Assembly (NCBI GenBank): GCA_022824405.1
Contig: JAJDZZ010000051.1
Location: forward strand, 32,886-96,885
Source: Opitutales bacterium
Lineage (GTDB): Bacteria > Verrucomicrobiota > Verrucomicrobiia > Opitutales > UBA2995
Reading direction: 5' to 3'
Length of the DNA: 64,000 nucleotides
A program made the position numbers and the translations under genes. Below are positions 1-8,839 of this stretch, one piece after another; position 1 is the first letter of the stretch, and each line of letters opens with the position of its first letter. A model generated the notes under the pieces. It did no database searches. It worked only from the letters and a program-made list of their open reading frames with translations, and was not told where the DNA came from.

Positions 1-3000
1 TGCCCGGCCTTAACCGTGAACCTTTCCACGGTAAAAAGCATGCGCTCCGGAATGGTTGAAATCTCGATTGTGAAAATATTTTCCTGATTATCGAAATCGG
101 AATCGGCCGCGTTTCTATTCATGAGAATACCGCCTTTATCCGGGGATTCGGCCCAGTCCCGGAGGAAACTCTCCAGTTCGGGTTGATACAATTTGAAGTC
201 CTCCGAATCGTCCAGGTGGCGGGACAAGGCGGCCGATCCGAGAGCAGAACGCAAAGCATAGCGCAGATGGTTTCCCATGGGGCGATTCAGCGCCGGCAAA
301 GCTGCTTGCAAGGCGTTCCGGGTACCGAGATAGCTGGCTGAAATTACGGCTTCCATACGCACGATACCGTTTTCATCGACGGCCCGCTGGCTCAGCAATC
401 GGGTGGCCTGCTCCAAAGACACACCGTTCCTCCCCATCCCCGGTATGGAAGGAATGCCTTGCGCTCCCTGGGTGTAGCGAAGCTGGCGGGTAGCGGCGGC
501 GCGGGCGTTGGGATTCTCACAATTCAACAACTCCACCAGCAGATCCGGTCGGCTCGTTCCGATACTGCGATACAACCACAGAGCCTCCAACTGATGGTGG
601 CGAAAGCGTTCCCGGTCGGAATCGAGCCCGGAGACCCAATCATCCAAGGCCGCTGCCACGGCCGATGGTGAATGGTTATCCCGCAACTCTCGCTTGGTCC
701 AGTAGCGGTAGCGGTATTCGGGGCGTTTCAAATTGTCGAGCAGTTGCTCGATGGATGCCCCGGCGATTTTCGGCGGATCCTGCAACTCTGCTCCCTTGGG
801 AACGATGCGCCAGATTCGCCCGCTGGTCCGGTCGCGACGGGGGTCCCGCAAGGAGTATTGGGCATGACCTTTTACCGGGTTGTACCAGTCGCATACATAC
901 ATGGCCCCGCGCGGACCGTATCTGAGATCCACAGGAATGAAACTGAGGTTCTGGGAAAAGAGAAGGTCCGATACATATTCTTCCTGGAAGTGATCGTCCC
1001 TTTCAACCCATCGGTGGATTTCCACCCGGTTGGTCGGTTTGTAGCGTACTTTAATAAAACCGCCCTGAAGGGCCTCCGGCCACATGGGAAAATCGACGAA
1101 TTCGTGACCGCAAACCCCGGAATAGGCCGGAATATTCAAGGCTTTGGGGTGCTGGTCCGGATAGGGCGGATTGGTGGCATGAAAGGCGCTGGCGAATATC
1201 GGATGACTGGCCACGTGATGCCCCCAATCCGAAAAGGTTACCCCCCAGGGATTGGTGTTGGGGTAGCTTCCAAACGCGACCAGTCCCTGATTTTCCGGTG
1301 AATAACGAAACCAGGCCGAATTCCTGGCCCGTATCGGCCCATAGGGAGTCTCGACCTGCGAATGGTGGAAAATCGATTCGCGGAAGAGCAGATCTCCGTC
1401 CGGCGACCAGACGAAATCGTGAATGGCATGGTGGGAATCCTCGCAGCCGAATCCGGTCAACAGCTTGCGCCGCCAATCCGCTTTTCCATCGCCATCGGTA
1501 TCGCGAAGGTAGCTCAGGTGGGGTTCCTCGGATACGATGATACCATCCCGGTACAGTTCAAAAGATAGAGGGATGGACAAGTCGTCCGCCCAAACGGTGG
1601 ACCGGTCGGCTTTGCCGTCCCCATCCCTGTCCTCCAGGATGACTATCTTGTCATTGGGTTCCCGGCCTGGATAAACATGCGGATAGGTAGTGGAACAACT
1701 CACCCAAAGCCGCCCTCGGGCATCCCAACGCATTGCGATGGGGCAGGAAATTTCCGGAAATTCCTCCTCGCTGGCGAAGAGGTTCACCTCAAATCGGGGA
1801 TCGATGCGAAAGGCCTCCAATTCCTGAGCCGGGGTCATCCACTCGTTTGCGCCTCTCGATTCGTAAACTTCGTCCAAGGCCGGGACATTGGAATCGTCGA
1901 CCGGTGTGTGGCCAAAGGATTTGCCCTGGGCGATTTCCCAAATGCGCCGGTCGCGGTTGGCCGTCATTATCTCGAGGTTCCGCATGGCGGGAAGAAAATC
2001 CAGGTAACCGTATCTTTTGTTGCGAGATCCGGTGTAGTAATAGGTGTTCAAGGGGCGATAGCGGCGAAAATATTGCCGGTTTTTGTCCACAATGGCGGCC
2101 CGCAATTCGGCGTTTTCCTGTGGGGCAGGATGGTTGAATACCTTCCGGAAAAGCACCTCGGCAAATAACCGGTAGCCGTCATCATCCAGGTGCACCCCAT
2201 TGAAGGTCAGGTCGCTTCCGGGATCTTCCATATCGGCCCGCGTTTCGTCGAATACATTGGCAAATCCGACTTGGAGCTTAGCCGCGATTTCAGCCATGGC
2301 TTCCGTGTACTGCGCCAATCGCTCATTGTTCAAGTCGGCAGCAGGCACACCCGCGACGTTTTCATTGGCAATGGGGGAAATCAGGACTATCTGGGGACCG
2401 CTGATCCCATTGAAGGCCCTGGTCTGCAAATCCGACAGCCACCTTTCCAAACGCGATTTGAAGGCGCCGATCTCCCCCACCCCGGCGAAAGATTCATTGA
2501 AACCGAAGGCTGCGAAAATCACATCCACTCGCTCCCGCGCAAGGTGCTGATCGACCGTGGCAAAATTGTTCGGTCGAGGCTGCAGATCCACCTCATCAGC
2601 CGACCAGGCAAAATTCCGGATGACCAGTTCGTGTTTGGGATGGGCCAGGTGCAGGTGGGATTCGAAGTAGCCAAAATCCTGGGCGCGGTCCAGCAAGGTG
2701 TTTCCCATGAAAGCGACGCGATGGCCTTTTATCAGCCGCAAGGGAAGATTGGTAACGGTCGCCATGGTTTTTTCCGCCGTGGGCGCGTCACTGGCAAAAA
2801 TTCCGTATTGGGCGAGTTCCGGATCGCGGGAAGGTTCCGGATTTCCCGTTTTCACATTCTTGGCATCCCTCTTTCGGCTATTTTTGGGCGGGGTGACCGG
2901 TTGCGATGGCTGCTCTTCACGCACGACCACGGCAGCAGCAAGGGATTCCACCTGTGCCGCCCTTGGGAGATAGAAGCCCGCAAATCCCAAAATCAAGAGG

Positions 3001-3038
3001 AATCCAATCCCCAGGTTAACCAATTGCTTTCCCGTCAT
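1..3038 (-). CDS. SGNH hydrolase / PVC-type dehydrogenase fusion (3' end outside window)
   Basis: The frame is open from the ATG at 3038 to the window edge, about 1012 codons, and an AAAGGTAGGA ribosome site lies just upstream. Residues 1-30 form a membrane anchor or signal, followed by a Pro/Arg linker. About 90-310 is an SGNH/GDSL-type domain with block I as FMGNTL, then FGFNES, and a C-terminal NGVHLDDDGY block. About 420-790 matches the N-terminal propeller of PVC membrane-bound dehydrogenases: FEVNLFASEEEF, MRWDARGRLWV, two DxDGDGKAD loops and MYVCDWYNP. A HEAT-like helical region follows. The last visible residues (RMLFTVERFTVKAG) look like the first strand of a cupredoxin/azurin-like domain. 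In this family a haem-binding domain often follows. It probably acts in the periplasm on sugars or sugar derivatives. The substrate is unknown. Confidence 0.85.
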   Translation of the reverse strand, partial: MTGKQLVNLGIGFLLILGFAGFYLPRAAQVESLAAAVVVREEQPSQPVTPPKNSRKRDAKNVKTGNPEPSRDPELAQYGIFASDAPTAEKTMATVTNLPLRLIKGHRVAFMGNTLLDRAQDFGYFESHLHLAHPKHELVIRNFAWSADEVDLQPRPNNFATVDQHLARERVDVIFAAFGFNESFAGVGEIGAFKSRLERWLSDLQTRAFNGISGPQIVLISPIANENVAGVPAADLNNERLAQYTEAMAEIAAKLQVGFANVFDETRADMEDPGSDLTFNGVHLDDDGYRLFAEVLFRKVFNHPAPQENAELRAAIVDKNRQYFRRYRPLNTYYYTGSRNKRYGYLDFLPAMRNLEIMTANRDRRIWEIAQGKSFGHTPVDDSNVPALDEVYESRGANEWMTPAQELEAFRIDPRFEVNLFASEEEFPEISCPIAMRWDARGRLWVSCSTTYPHVYPGREPNDKIVILEDRDGDGKADRSTVWADDLSIPLSFELYRDGIIVSEEPHLSYLRDTDGDGKADWRRKLLTGFGCEDSHHAIHDFVWSPDGDLLFRESIFHHSQVETPYGPIRARNSAWFRYSPENQGLVAFGSYPNTNPWGVTFSDWGHHVASHPIFASAFHATNPPYPDQHPKALNIPAYSGVCGHEFVDFPMWPEALQGGFIKVRYKPTNRVEIHRWVERDDHFQEEYVSDLLFSQNLSFIPVDLRYGPRGAMYVCDWYNPVKGHAQYSLRDPRRDRTSGRIWRIVPKGAELQDPPKIAGASIEQLLDNLKRPEYRYRYWTKRELRDNHSPSAVAAALDDWVSGLDSDRERFRHHQLEALWLYRSIGTSRPDLLVELLNCENPNARAAATRQLRYTQGAQGIPSIPGMGRNGVSLEQATRLLSQRAVDENGIVRMEAVISASYLGTRNALQAALPALNRPMGNHLRYALRSALGSAALSRHLDDSEDFKLYQPELESFLRDWAESPDKGGILMNRNAADSDFDNQENIFTIEISTIPERMLFTVERFTVKAG

Positions 3039-3106
3039 ACGATCCTACCTTTAGCTCTCGGCAAGGAGAGTAATGCCATGCGCCTCTTCCATTGCGTTTC
3101 AATTCC

Positions 3107-4312
3107 CTACCCCAGCAGCTTCATGCCAAAACCGGGAGCATCCGATACATGGAGCATTCCGTCCCGGATCGGGTAGTTTCCAAAATCGATCTCCTCGGAC
3201 AAACAGGTTACGCCTTCGACCGTTACCACATTTCCGAGTCCGGCGGCCAAATGAGAAGTGATGTTGGTTTTTTGACGACTTCCCCAGGCATGAGGACTAG
3301 CCTGCACCTGCAGTTGTTTGAGCCTCGGCATCAGTTTGCGCCAAGGGGTAAAACCAAAACCCACGATATCGCTCAAATAAGCGTCCAGATGACCGGAACG
3401 GCTCAGGTCCATCAGGATGTCGTGATCCGGTTTGGCCTCCCCGTCGGCATAGAGGGTGCGGCCGAAACCGTTTGCGTCCATCCATTGCCTGAGCTTTCGC
3501 CCATCCTCAACATTCTCATGAAAGGGTTCTTCCACCCAAACAAGTGGAACATCGGACACCCCTTTGAGAAAAGCTATGGTATCTTCCAGGTTGTACATGT
3601 TGTTGGAGTCCACCAACAGGGTAACCCCTTTGGAGGAAAATGCCCGGTGAATCTCGTTCACCACTTCAATATCTTTGGCCAGACCTTGGTCATGCGGGTA
3701 CCATCGTCCGGAGCGGCCTATCTTCACTTTCAGTTGGCGGTAGCCGTAGTCATAGTCCCACTGACAATTATTGAGAATGATATCGATGTTCTTGTTTGGA
3801 TTTCCCTCGTTCAGCTCATCCAGGTAAATCATGCCGCTGTAAACGGGTGAGGCTTCAGGTCCTGTTGCACCGAGCAGTTGGTAAACCGGTTTATCGAGCA
3901 CCACACCCATTAAGTCGTGCAACGCGGTATCCCACCCATGCAGTGCGGGATCGAGAACCCCTCGCTCGACCGAGACGAGTTGGGAAAGATTCCTGTTAAG
4001 CAGCATTGCTATCGACTTTTCCGAGTTGCCCGTTCCGAAACCCAAGCCCACTGCGCCCTGGTCCGTTTCCAATCTACAGGCCCTCGACACCTTGTGCTGC
4101 CCATGAAAATCGATCCGGCCATTTTTTCCGACAAACCGGGGCCAATGGTAATTTATCCGGATTACCCGGGCGTCCTCGACTACGTGCGACGCCAGAATTT
4201 CGCTGCTCTCACTGGTTGGAGGTTGCGATCCCAACCGGTAGGCGCCCATGCCGAGGGAGGCGCCCAGCCAAGCTGTGGTTTTGAGAAATTCCCTTCGCGG
4301 GGCGATCTTCAT
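3107..4312 (-). CDS. Tat-exported enolase-superfamily enzyme (mandelate racemase/muconate lactonizing type)
   Basis: The 401-residue protein opens with a Tat-like signal (RREFLKTTAW near residues 6-15). An N-terminal capping domain is followed by a TIM barrel. The superfamily residues are visible: the catalytic KxK in LKVKIG (195-197), a metal Asp in LLVDSNN (235), Glu in WVEEPF (261) and the DGE segment near 290-292. Family members abstract an alpha proton from a carboxylate such as an aldonic acid and then racemise or dehydrate. The Tat signal implies periplasmic or anchored action. The gene starts 19 bp after the stop of the upstream sulfatase and on the same strand, so the two probably form one transcript that first desulfates and then processes a sugar acid. 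The substrate cannot be read from sequence. Confidence 0.85.
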   Translation of the reverse strand: MKIAPRREFLKTTAWLGASLGMGAYRLGSQPPTSESSEILASHVVEDARVIRINYHWPRFVGKNGRIDFHGQHKVSRACRLETDQGAVGLGFGTGNSEKSIAMLLNRNLSQLVSVERGVLDPALHGWDTALHDLMGVVLDKPVYQLLGATGPEASPVYSGMIYLDELNEGNPNKNIDIILNNCQWDYDYGYRQLKVKIGRSGRWYPHDQGLAKDIEVVNEIHRAFSSKGVTLLVDSNNMYNLEDTIAFLKGVSDVPLVWVEEPFHENVEDGRKLRQWMDANGFGRTLYADGEAKPDHDILMDLSRSGHLDAYLSDIVGFGFTPWRKLMPRLKQLQVQASPHAWGSRQKTNITSHLAAGLGNVVTVEGVTCLSEEIDFGNYPIRDGMLHVSDAPGFGMKLLG

Positions 4313-4331
4313 CTGATCGGGGTTTTCCGTC

Positions 4332-5717
4332 TTATTTATTTCGCTCAGCCACGATTTTAGCCCTTATTTCGCTCAATGACTGACTGGTGAGATAGGGTTC
4401 CCGGTGCGGTTTCAATTCGTCACCCTGTTCCTTGGTCCAGGCCTCCAGCTCCGCCCGCAACGAGGCCAACCGGTTCCGATACTCGGGACGATAGGCCAGG
4501 TTGTTCCTTTCCAGAGGGTCCTTGTCCAATTCGAACAGCTCGAATTCCGGACGGGTTCGATAGGCCTCGATGATGGCGGCCGCTTCGGGGTCTGTTTCCG
4601 CGGCGGCATCCCATGAATCCCAATACGCTCCCCGACCATCGTTGCGGAGAATGTCGGAATGATTGGTGTGAAAGGCGTCGGGCCGCAAATTGTGGATGTA
4701 TTTGAACGATCCCAGGCGGACGCTCCGAATGGGGAAAATATTGAAAACCGTATCGCCCGTGTGCGTGGTAAATATCTTGTCCCGGTGCATTTCGGACTCA
4801 CCCTTCAATACCGCGGCAAACGATTTACCGTCGATATCTTCCGGGACAGTCGCGCCTGCCATATCAAGTAAGGTTGGAAGCAGGTCTACCCAACTGACCA
4901 TGGCATGGGTGCGCGAGCCCGGTGCAATGTGTCCCGGCCAGGAAACGACAAGGGGCACCCGCGTCCCGCTATCGTAGAGATTCCACTTCCCCAGAGGCCA
5001 CTGCCCCCCGTGATCACTGGTAAACAGGCAAATGAAGTCGTCCCCGATATGCTTCCTGACCACCCTCAAAACCCGCCCCATTTCCGCGTCCATACGGGTA
5101 ATGTCGGAAAGATACCGGGCCCAGTGTCGACGCGTTTCGGGAGTATCGATAAAGGTTGTGGGCAGAGTGATCTTTTCAGAATCATAGATAGGCTCCTCAC
5201 CCCATGGAACATGGGGACGGCGATCCCCCGCCAATATGCAGATCGGTCCTTGGCCGAGTTTACCCGAATCAAAGAGTTTCTGCAGGTCGCGGGACATGTT
5301 TTCCGGATCGCGAAAATTAAAATCGCAACCGTCAAAGTCCCGTCTCCCATGTTGCACCTTGCCGAAGGAGGCAACCTGGTAGCCCATCGCTTTGAGGAGG
5401 GGTGGCAATAACTTGGTGCCAGGCTTCATCTGGCTGTGATTGGGATGAGCTCCGTGGCGGGCCGGCATGAGCCCGGTGAGAAGGGAGGCCCGGTTCGGAC
5501 AACAGGACGGGGAGGCCACGTAGGCGTTTTCAAACACCATGCCGCTGGCGGCCAAGGCTTGCAGGGTCGGGGTTTGCACCTCCGTGGAACCATGGATGGA
5601 GGTTTCCAGGCGACCCAGGTCGTCAGATAGCAATACCACGATATGGGGACGGGAGGACGAGCAGGTCGCGTCGGCCCAGAAAAACAGGATAATGGCGATA
5701 AAGGGAAGTTTCCTCAT
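4332..5717 (-). CDS. Exported formylglycine sulfatase (S1 type)
   Basis: The protein has 461 residues with a short hydrophobic signal (1-20). The N-terminal metal-binding motif is LLSDDLG (about 29-35). The modification motif is C72-C-P-N-R76, which keeps the CxPxR core required for formylglycine, although Asn replaces the usual Ser/Ala. TSDHGG (about 230) supplies C-terminal metal ligands, and GKWNLYDSGTRVPL is the typical downstream signature. The C-terminal third has the usual four-stranded subdomain, with ELFELDKDPLERNNL. It likely hydrolyses sulfate esters of a polysaccharide fragment in the periplasm. It leads a probable two-gene transcript with the enolase-superfamily enzyme. A maturase was not seen in the window. 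Confidence 0.92.
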   Translation of the reverse strand: MRKLPFIAIILFFWADATCSSSRPHIVVLLSDDLGRLETSIHGSTEVQTPTLQALAASGMVFENAYVASPSCCPNRASLLTGLMPARHGAHPNHSQMKPGTKLLPPLLKAMGYQVASFGKVQHGRRDFDGCDFNFRDPENMSRDLQKLFDSGKLGQGPICILAGDRRPHVPWGEEPIYDSEKITLPTTFIDTPETRRHWARYLSDITRMDAEMGRVLRVVRKHIGDDFICLFTSDHGGQWPLGKWNLYDSGTRVPLVVSWPGHIAPGSRTHAMVSWVDLLPTLLDMAGATVPEDIDGKSFAAVLKGESEMHRDKIFTTHTGDTVFNIFPIRSVRLGSFKYIHNLRPDAFHTNHSDILRNDGRGAYWDSWDAAAETDPEAAAIIEAYRTRPEFELFELDKDPLERNNLAYRPEYRNRLASLRAELEAWTKEQGDELKPHREPYLTSQSLSEIRAKIVAERNK

Positions 5718-5781
5718 CGTTCTTTGCTGCTGATTTCTTTAAAGATAGGACCGGTTGGAGCCGGTCGGCGGAAGCACAATT

Positions 5782-7011
5782 TCACCTCAAATACACCACG
5801 TCGGCTTGGGAAGCGCTGCCAAAACGGGTGCTGTGCAGAGGCCTTTCCTGTTTGGTGATAGCGTCGAGAATCATCAACTGCTTGAGGCCGCCCGTCCTGC
5901 GGGTGAACACGAGGTGTCGACCGTCCCTCAACCAAACCGCCTCGATGGAATCCCTTCTTCCCCGAGTGAGAATCTCGCTCTTGTTTTTCCGATAGTCCCA
6001 AAGCACGATCTGAAAGCCCTCCCGAAAACCGGCCGTGAAGGCGATTTTGTTGGGATCGACGTGATTCCAGTCCGGCTCGGCACAGTAACGGCTTATATTG
6101 GTCATGATCCGGGTCATTTTTCCGCCCGAGGCCGACATGCGATACAGTTGGGGTCGACCGAGTAAATCCGAGGTAAAAACCAACTCCGAGCCATTCCTGT
6201 TCCAGGTGGGTGAGGATTCGATCGAGTCGGTTTTGGTAATTCTTTTCAACCCCCCGCCCTGTGTTTTGGCCAAATACAATTCCACATTATCCGTGGCGGA
6301 AAGCGCCATGGCGATAAACCGACCATCGGGACTGTAACGCGCCCCCGAATTGGTGCCCTTGTATGTGGCGAAAGGCACCCGCCTCGAAGTTCTCTCATCA
6401 ATGATAAATATATCGGGGAATCCGCTGCGGTAATAACTGGTGTAAATGATATTCCTGCCATTGGGCGACCACCGAGGGCTCACCGCCTGAGATTTGTCGG
6501 AAGTGCGTTGCTGGACTTCCCCAAAAAACAAATCGCTGGAATAAACTTCCTGGGCTGCGCCCCTGCGTTCGCCGATGAAAAGAAGTTTCGAGGCGAAAAA
6601 TCCGTTCAATCCCGAGGTCAACTGCACAAAACGGTCGGCTGCACGAAATAAACTGTCCCGGGAATTCCTGCCCTTGACCCCGTACCGTTTCAGCACCCGT
6701 TGAGGACGGCCCGAACTTATGACGCTCCAAACCTCCTGGGCGTTGGTCCGGTTGACCTCAAAATGAAACTCCGACCCGCTGACGTCAACTACCCGGTAGG
6801 CCCCATGCGCATCGAAACACTTCTTCAGCAAGGCGGTATCCCGGGCATTCGATGCTGCAAGGGAAATGCGGTAAATTCTTTCATCGGAGGCTTTCGTTAT
6901 GACAATATCGTCCTGTTGACTCATCAGGGATGATTGCCAGCACCCCAAAACAACCAGTAGGATTAATCCTTTGCTTCGCATAAAATTTCGGAAATATCTG
7001 GAAAATAACAT
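5782..7011 (-). CDS. tolB: TolB-like beta-propeller protein
   Basis: The 409-residue exported protein has a signal region of about 1-31, with a second possible start at Met11. An N-terminal alpha/beta domain (about 35-150) is followed by WD40-like PD40 repeats: SPRWSPNGRNIIYTS, GARYSPDGRFIAMAL, SSPTWNRNGSELVFTS and EAVWLRDGRHLVFTR. This order is that of TolB, the periplasmic propeller of the Tol-Pal outer-membrane constriction system. No tolA, tolQ, tolR or pal is adjacent, so the symbol rests on architecture only. It could instead be another PD40 periplasmic protein. It is transcribed away from the Mrp gene across a 102-bp gap. Confidence 0.75.
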   Translation of the reverse strand: MLFSRYFRNFMRSKGLILLVVLGCWQSSLMSQQDDIVITKASDERIYRISLAASNARDTALLKKCFDAHGAYRVVDVSGSEFHFEVNRTNAQEVWSVISSGRPQRVLKRYGVKGRNSRDSLFRAADRFVQLTSGLNGFFASKLLFIGERRGAAQEVYSSDLFFGEVQQRTSDKSQAVSPRWSPNGRNIIYTSYYRSGFPDIFIIDERTSRRVPFATYKGTNSGARYSPDGRFIAMALSATDNVELYLAKTQGGGLKRITKTDSIESSPTWNRNGSELVFTSDLLGRPQLYRMSASGGKMTRIMTNISRYCAEPDWNHVDPNKIAFTAGFREGFQIVLWDYRKNKSEILTRGRRDSIEAVWLRDGRHLVFTRRTGGLKQLMILDAITKQERPLHSTRFGSASQADVVYLR

Positions 7012-7039
7012 TTGTCCACTTACTGACTATAGTAAACGG

Positions 7040-7055
7040 CATACTTTTCAGTATG
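7040..7055. promoter_or_regulatory. Inverted repeat in the tolB/mrp divergent gap
   Basis: CATACT and AGTATG form perfect 6-bp arms around a TTTC loop in the 102-bp region between two divergently read genes. It could be an operator or a small hairpin. Function is not shown. Confidence 0.35.
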
Positions 7056-7113
7056 GACAATTAAAAATTGGCAATAGATTTTCTTCCCACTCCAAATCCC
7101 TCAAATCAGAATC

Positions 7114-8193
7114 ATGCCTTTGAACCCTATCATTCTTGAAGCCTTGAAGAAGGTCAAATACCCCGGATTCAGCCGAGACATCGTCTCTTTTGGATTGGTC
7201 AGAAACGCGGAACTCCGGGAAGGCAAGGCCTGGGTGCAGGTCGCAATAACCACGGCCGATCCACGCGTTCCGAGCGGGCTGAAAAGAGACATCGAACAGG
7301 TTCTGGCCCAGGCAGATGGAATTTCGGGGTCGGAGATAGAAATAGCGGTTTCCAAACCCCAAGGCGCTCCTGACCCGGGCCCTCGGGAGGATCGGCCTCA
7401 GGAGGCGACCCGCCTGCAAGGCATCAATAAAATTGTGGCCGTGGCCAGTGGAAAGGGGGGTGTGGGAAAATCGACCTTTGCCGTAAATTTGGCTTGTGCC
7501 TTCGACACCGTTCTCTTCCAGGAACGCGGATACAGCGCGGTAGGAATCATGGATTGCGACGTCTACGGTCCCAGTATTCCCCTCATGCTCGGTCTGCGGG
7601 GCAAACCGGAAATCGAGGATGAATCCCTTCTCCCCAAGGAGAATTTCGGCATCAAAGCCATGTCCATGGGGTTGCTGATCGATCGAAACACCCCGGTGGT
7701 TTGGCGCGGCCCCATGGTCAATAAAACCATCCAGCAATTTGCCCACAATGTGAAATGGGGAGACCTCGATATCCTCGTAGTCGATCTTCCTCCGGGCACC
7801 GGGGATGTCCAACTGTCTCTGGCACAGAATCTCCCCATCGATGGCGCCGTCATTGTAACCACCCCCCAGGAGGCCTCCGTCTCCGTGACGACGCGCGGGG
7901 CCATCATGTTTGAAAGGGTCAACATTCCTATGATCGGAGTGGCGGAAAATATGAGCTATTTCTCCAATCCGGCCAGTGGCGAACGGGATTACATCTTTGG
8001 CCAGGGCGGCGGCGAACAAGCCGCTCAGACCCTCAATACCAACTTTTTGGGTCAAATTCCCCTGGACAGCGCCATCCGCCAGGGTGGAGATGCCGGAATA
8101 CCGGTGGTGAAAGCGACACCGGAGTCGGAGACCTCACGGTGTTTTTACGCCGTGGCGCGTAGAATTCTGCAGGTCCTCTCCTTTCCGCTCTAG
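7114..8193 (+). CDS. mrp: Mrp/NBP35-family P-loop ATPase lacking the CxxC motif
   Basis: The protein has 359 residues. About 5-80 is a MIP18/DUF59 domain. The ATPase domain begins with a deviant Walker A, SGKGGVGKST (112-121). It continues with DCDVYGPSIP, the switch segment DLPPGTGDVQLSL and VAENMSYF. Mrp/ApbC proteins carry iron-sulfur clusters to apo-enzymes, and most have CPxC just after ENMSYF. Here that stretch reads SNPASGERDYIFG, so both bridging cysteines are absent. The remaining family landmarks are intact, so this is a functional-looking ATPase, but cluster binding by the usual dimer-bridging site is doubtful. Confidence 0.93.
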   Translation: MPLNPIILEALKKVKYPGFSRDIVSFGLVRNAELREGKAWVQVAITTADPRVPSGLKRDIEQVLAQADGISGSEIEIAVSKPQGAPDPGPREDRPQEATRLQGINKIVAVASGKGGVGKSTFAVNLACAFDTVLFQERGYSAVGIMDCDVYGPSIPLMLGLRGKPEIEDESLLPKENFGIKAMSMGLLIDRNTPVVWRGPMVNKTIQQFAHNVKWGDLDILVVDLPPGTGDVQLSLAQNLPIDGAVIVTTPQEASVSVTTRGAIMFERVNIPMIGVAENMSYFSNPASGERDYIFGQGGGEQAAQTLNTNFLGQIPLDSAIRQGGDAGIPVVKATPESETSRCFYAVARRILQVLSFPL

Positions 8194-8349
8194 CCCGTCT
8201 TTCCGACAAATTTTATTTCCCTTGCAACCGGGACGGATTTAGTTCCATTCTATGGAGAGAATTCCGACAGGATTGATGGTATTTGAGTGTATATTTCCCA
8301 AATCATCGCCTCACGCGAGGTTCCTCAACCCAGGCTGCTTTGAGAGAGG

Positions 8350-8562
8350 ATGACGATAGATCGCCCTAAAGAAAAGCTACCCGACTCCGGGATATTAAAG
8401 CGCTCCAGCCTCTATCAGGAATTTTTAGCGGAACGCGAGGAGATCCTCAAACACAAATGGCTGGAGTCGGAAAAAGCGGGCCGCGATATCGGGTTTGAGC
8501 GAGCCCTTCTCGACTGGATCCGCAAGCATCGCGACAAGTGGCGGGCCAGCCGGAGGTCCTGA
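8350..8562 (+). CDS. Small conserved-looking hypothetical protein
   Basis: The 70-residue charged, helical protein has a GAGAGG ribosome-site-like stretch touching its ATG. The core HKWLESEKAGRDIGFERAL followed by WIRKHRDKW has the regular hydrophobic spacing of a folded small domain. There is no signal or membrane segment. It ends 22 bp from the end of the convergent L33 gene. No function is recognised. Confidence 0.6.
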   Translation: MTIDRPKEKLPDSGILKRSSLYQEFLAEREEILKHKWLESEKAGRDIGFERALLDWIRKHRDKWRASRRS

Positions 8563-8575
8563 CTGGACGCCAGTC
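8561..8575. terminator. Short hairpin between convergent genes
   Basis: GACTGG and CCAGTC pair perfectly around an ACG loop exactly in the gap between the convergent small ORF and rpmG. There is no T-run, so a terminator role is only suggested by position. Confidence 0.3.
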
Positions 8576-8584
8576 GGGTCCGGG

Positions 8585-8758
8585 TTAAAATTTCTTCTTT
8601 TCCACGTGCAGAGTATGGCGCCGGAGAAAAGGGTTGAATTTCTTTTTCTCAATGCGCTTGGCCTGAATTTTTTTGTTGCGCGTGGTCATGTAGCGGGAAG
8701 GAGGTTTTCCCATTTTACGGGCTTCGGAGCATTCAATTACGACAATATCTCTCGGCAT
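8585..8758 (-). CDS. rpmG: 50S ribosomal protein L33
   Basis: The 57-residue protein starts MPRDIVVIECSEARK and continues PSRYMTTRNKK, with RIEKKKFNPFLRRHTLHVEK at the C terminus. This is the full L33 pattern. It is a component of the large ribosomal subunit near the E site. The four zinc cysteines of the zinc-binding form are absent, with one Cys only at residue 10, so it is the zinc-independent (C-) type. It is a single gene, 81 bp beyond the end of the diadenylate cyclase gene. Confidence 0.95.
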   Translation of the reverse strand: MPRDIVVIECSEARKMGKPPSRYMTTRNKKIQAKRIEKKKFNPFLRRHTLHVEKKKF

Positions 8759-8839
8759 GGCGGGGCGTACTTAGGGGTTGATGGTCGTCTAACCTGAAGG
8801 AAGTGGGCGCACCAAGAAGCAAAAACAGCGGAATTTCAA

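Noticed and set aside
7048..8055. A 335-codon open frame opposite mrp
   Set aside because: The Mrp frame is clearly real. The antisense translation has no recognisable domain.
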